From the NCBI GenBank assembly GCA_905235165.1, contig CAJOKK010000090.1, positions 1 to 5,973 of the forward strand: a stretch of 5,973 nt of DNA. Direction: 5' to 3'. Shown here piece after piece: positions 5,383 to 5,973 of the stretch. The first letter of the stretch is position 1; each line of letters starts with the position of its first letter. The notes beneath the pieces are model-generated. The model had not been told where the DNA came from. It saw nothing but the letters and a program-made list of their open reading frames with translations, and made no database searches. The stretch is from an uncultured Atopobiaceae bacterium (GTDB taxonomy: Bacteria > Actinomycetota > Coriobacteriia > Coriobacteriales > Atopobiaceae). The position numbers were made by a program, and so were the translations under genes.

Positions 5383-5973
5383 ATGGCCGACAAGCGCACG
5401 ATTTTGATTGCGGACGATGATGCGGACATTCGCGGCGTGTTGCGCCTCTACCTAGAGAACGCCGGCTACGAGGTGCTGGAGGCAGTCGACGGCGTGCAGG
5501 TGCTGGACTCTTTTGAGCAGAGCACGGTCGACCTCGTGCTGCTCGACATCATGATGCCCCGGATGGATGGCTATCAGGTCTTGCGCCGTCTGCGTGAGCA
5601 GTGCTGCGTGCCCGTCATCATGATCTCTGCCAAGGGCCAAGACCCCGAGAAGATCCTCGGCCTGGACCTTGGTGCCGACGACTACCTCGTGAAGCCCTTC
5701 AATCCCCTTGAGGCGGTGGCGCGCGCCAACTCGCTGCTGCGCAGGGTGCATTCCTTTGACGCTGACGGCGTGGCATCGATGGAACCTCTGGTGGAGCACC
5801 TCAAGGTGCGCGACCTAGAGCTTGACCAGGACGCCTGTCAGCTGCTCCGTGCGGGCCAGCCAGTGGAGCTTACTTCGATTGAGTACCGCATCATGGAGCT
5901 GCTCATGGAGAATCCCGGGCGAGTTTTTACCAAGCAGCAGATCTACGAGGCGGGCTGGGGCGAGAGCTACGTG
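5383..5973 (+). CDS. OmpR/PhoB-family response regulator, 3' end missing
   Basis: The first 197 residues of a two-component response regulator; the frame is open to the right edge and roughly 30 residues of the usual length of about 230 are missing. Residues 1-120 are the receiver domain, with the acidic pocket Asp11/Asp12, phospho-acceptor Asp55 in VLLDIMMP, Ser82 in MISAKG and Lys104 in LVKPFNP. Residues about 140-197 are the winged-helix DNA-binding domain, with VELTSIEYRIMELLMENPGR and TKQQIYEAGWGE, typical of the OmpR/PhoB class and close in style to VanR-like regulators. GGAG (5374-5377) lies 5 bases before the ATG. A partner sensor kinase would be expected just past the window. The target genes cannot be judged from what is present. 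Confidence 0.95.
   Translation, partial: MADKRTILIADDDADIRGVLRLYLENAGYEVLEAVDGVQVLDSFEQSTVDLVLLDIMMPRMDGYQVLRRLREQCCVPVIMISAKGQDPEKILGLDLGADDYLVKPFNPLEAVARANSLLRRVHSFDADGVASMEPLVEHLKVRDLELDQDACQLLRAGQPVELTSIEYRIMELLMENPGRVFTKQQIYEAGWGESYV

Overview
The window looks like chromosomal DNA from a GC-rich Gram-positive bacterium. The best guess is a member of the Coriobacteriia (Olsenella, Collinsella or Atopobium relatives). This is inferred from the strong G/C preference at third codon positions, good AGGAGG-type ribosome sites, the style of the PTS and DUF975 proteins, and the gene set. No marker gene fixes the species.

Layout: (1) 1-479, minus strand: a DeoR-family repressor, cut by the left edge of the window. 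(2) 480-753: a divergent control region, more AT-rich than the genes. It holds four copies of an AA(r/y)(c/t)GAAAG-type repeat, candidate promoters facing both ways, and a leader with a UUCG-capped hairpin. (3) 754-4208, plus strand: a three-gene fructose operon of class II ketose-bisphosphate aldolase, fructose PTS enzyme IIBC (fruA) and 1-phosphofructokinase (fruK). The genes are about 100 bases apart, and both gaps contain a strong hairpin. (4) 4334-5308: a DUF975 membrane protein with an acidic outer loop and a proline tail with a strict three-residue period. (5) 5341-5363: a perfect GC hairpin. (6) 5383 to the right edge: an OmpR/PhoB-type response regulator, cut before the end of its DNA-binding domain.

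How the genes work together: FruA imports fructose as fructose 1-phosphate, FruK phosphorylates it to fructose 1,6-bisphosphate, and the aldolase splits that to two triose phosphates. The operon therefore encodes the route from outside fructose to lower glycolysis, apart from the enzyme IIA domain, which is absent here. The divergent DeoR protein is the obvious candidate repressor. The DUF975 gene and the response regulator have no evident link to fructose.

I did not find a clearly new biological system. The items most worth a second look are the repeat-rich operator region and its structured leader, the intercistronic hairpins that could set unequal expression within the operon, the altered anion-hole motif in FruK, and the (Pxx)9 tail of the DUF975 protein. 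No tRNA, rRNA, CRISPR array, insertion sequence or attachment site was seen.
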